In this document: piece by piece, positions 4,760 through 5,652 of the stretch | How the letters are laid out: every line of letters begins with the position of its first letter | Position numbering within the stretch: position 1 is the first letter of the stretch | Origin: a bacterium | Lineage (GTDB): Bacteria > Actinomycetota > Thermoleophilia > Solirubrobacterales > 70-9 | Length of the DNA stretch: 5,652 nucleotides | Direction: 5' to 3' | Assembly: GCA_002919115.1 (NCBI GenBank) | Contig: PKER01000283.1 | Coordinates: 1 to 5,652 of the forward strand | Notes under the pieces: generated by a model | Seen by the model: only the letters and a program-made list of their open reading frames with translations | What the model was told of the DNA's origin: nothing | The model's database searches: none | Made by a program: the position numbers and the translations under genes

Positions 4760-4766
4760 CCCCGCA

Positions 4767-5652
4767 GTGAGCACGCTCTCCGTCGTCATCGTCACGCACG
4801 GCCACGCCGACGCGATCGGGGCCCCGCTCGCCGCGCTCGGGCGGGAGCTTCGCGAGGGCGACGAGGTGATCGTCGTCGACAACGCCTCGCCCGACGACAC
4901 GCCCGCGGCGGTGCGCGCTGCCTACCCCGCGGCGCAGGTGATCGAGACGGGCGCGAACCTCGGCTTCCCGGCCGCCTGCAACGCGGGGGCGCGCCGGGCG
5001 CGCGGCGAGCTGCTCGTCTTCCTGAACCCAGACGCGGTGCCGCAGCCCGGCTGGCGCGAGGCGATCGCCGCGCCCTACGCCGACGGGCGCGGCTGGGGCG
5101 CGTGGCAGGCGCTCGTGACGAGCGAGGGCGGGCGGCTCGTGAACACCCGCGGCGGGGTCGTGCACTTCACCGGGATCGCCTGGGCGGGCGGAGCGGGGGA
5201 GCCGGTCGCGCCGGCGCCGCCGCAGGACGCCGCCGAGCCGGGCTTCGTCTCCGGGGCGTGCCTTGCGATCCCGCGCGCGGAGTTCGAGCGCCTCGGCGGC
5301 TTTCCCGGGGAGTTCTTCCTCTACCACGAGGACGTCGACCTCTCCCTGCGCGTGCGGCTCGCGGGCGGGCGGCTGGGGGTGGCCTACGAGGCGCGCGTCG
5401 ACCACGACTACGAGTTCGACAAGGGGCCCGCGAAGTGGCGCTACCTGGAGCGCAACCGCTGGGCGACGCTGCTGCGCTGCTACCCGGGCGCGCTGCTCGC
5501 CCTGCTCGCCCCGGCCCTGCTCGCCACCGAGCTGGCGCTGGTCCCGGTCTCGCTCGCGGGCGGCTGGTGGCGGCAGAAGCTCGCCGCCTGGGGCGACGTG
5601 GCGCGCGCCCTACCGCGGCTGGTGCGCGAGCGGCGCGCGGCGGCGCTGGCGA
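4767..5652 (+). CDS. Family 2 glycosyltransferase, rhamnosyltransferase-like (cut by window end)
   Basis: The reading frame from GTG at 4767 stays open for 295 codons to the window edge, so the C-terminus is missing. GT2 enzymes move a sugar from a nucleotide-sugar donor to a lipid-linked or polysaccharide acceptor on the inner face of the membrane. The N-terminus 'STLSVVIVTHGHADAI' is the usual first strand. Further motifs are 'VIVVDNASPDDT' (35-45, donor binding), 'NLGFPAACNAG' (64-74), 'FLNPDA' (85-90, in place of a DxD metal motif), 'VSGACLAIPR' (161-170) and 'GGFPGEFFLYHEDVDLSLR' (177-195, with the Glu188-Asp189-x-Asp191 catalytic region). After 'VDHDYEF' an amphipathic and hydrophobic segment follows (about 225-268, 'ALLALLAPALLATELAL'), typical of actinobacterial WbbL/rhamnosyltransferase-like proteins that sit at the membrane. 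The GTG start fits the family N-terminus exactly, and no ribosome-binding site lies upstream. Only about 2% of codons end in A/T, as in core genes here. The exact sugar and acceptor are unknown; cell-wall or exopolysaccharide synthesis is likely. Confidence 0.9.
   Translation, partial: MSTLSVVIVTHGHADAIGAPLAALGRELREGDEVIVVDNASPDDTPAAVRAAYPAAQVIETGANLGFPAACNAGARRARGELLVFLNPDAVPQPGWREAIAAPYADGRGWGAWQALVTSEGGRLVNTRGGVVHFTGIAWAGGAGEPVAPAPPQDAAEPGFVSGACLAIPRAEFERLGGFPGEFFLYHEDVDLSLRVRLAGGRLGVAYEARVDHDYEFDKGPAKWRYLERNRWATLLRCYPGALLALLAPALLATELALVPVSLAGGWWRQKLAAWGDVARALPRLVRERRAAALA

Noticed and set aside
2808..5405. An 865-codon open frame on the minus strand running across the secreted gene, the tRNA, the TetR gene and the glycosyltransferase.
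   Set aside because: It is a by-product of very high GC, where stop codons are rare in several frames. It overlaps a perfect tRNA and three well-recognised genes, and its translation is Arg/Gly/Pro/Ala-rich low complexity with no domain pattern.
1..5652. A CRISPR array, an insertion sequence, a toxin-antitoxin pair or another defence system.
   Set aside because: I searched by eye for regularly spaced repeats, terminal inverted repeats, transposase motifs and small paired genes on both strands and found none.

Overview
The window is about 70% or more GC, its codons almost always end in G or C, and its gene families are typically actinobacterial. Together these suggest a high-GC actinobacterium. 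The style of the DNA polymerase III delta' tail, the secreted protein and the glycosyltransferase reminds me of Thermoleophilia/Solirubrobacterales, but this is an inference from memory. Six protein genes and one tRNA gene fill the window, and no gap exceeds 130 bases.

Left part (1-2851): the C-terminal end of a probable DNA polymerase III delta' gene (holB) is followed after 64 bases by a two-component system. This pair is a membrane sensor histidine kinase with an extracytoplasmic input domain, HAMP, PAS, HisKA and HATPase modules, and an OmpR/PhoB-type response regulator whose ATG directly abuts the kinase stop codon (TAAATG). The two are almost certainly one transcript and a cognate pair. 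Their signal and targets cannot be read from the sequence.

Middle (2852-3915): a secreted, basic, four-cysteine protein of unknown function has the only textbook Shine-Dalgarno in the window. It is followed by a stem-loop and a tRNA-Thr(CGT) gene that has its own promoter and no encoded CCA.

Right part (3916-5652): a TetR-family regulator on the minus strand runs convergently toward the tRNA, with only 4 bases between them. It is divergent, over a 124-base promoter region, from a family 2 glycosyltransferase cut by the window end. The glycosyltransferase starts at a GTG placed 7 bases after a TATAAG box and has no Shine-Dalgarno, which points to a leaderless mRNA. The TetR protein is a candidate regulator of this glycosyltransferase.

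No CRISPR array, insertion sequence, integrase, phage gene or obvious new multi-gene system is visible. The most unusual direct observation is a sharply bounded block (about 1817-2089, perhaps to 2191) in the kinase ATPase domain. About one codon in five there ends in A or T, against about one in fifty on either side, which suggests a recombined segment, a mixed-strain assembly or an extra constraint on the DNA.
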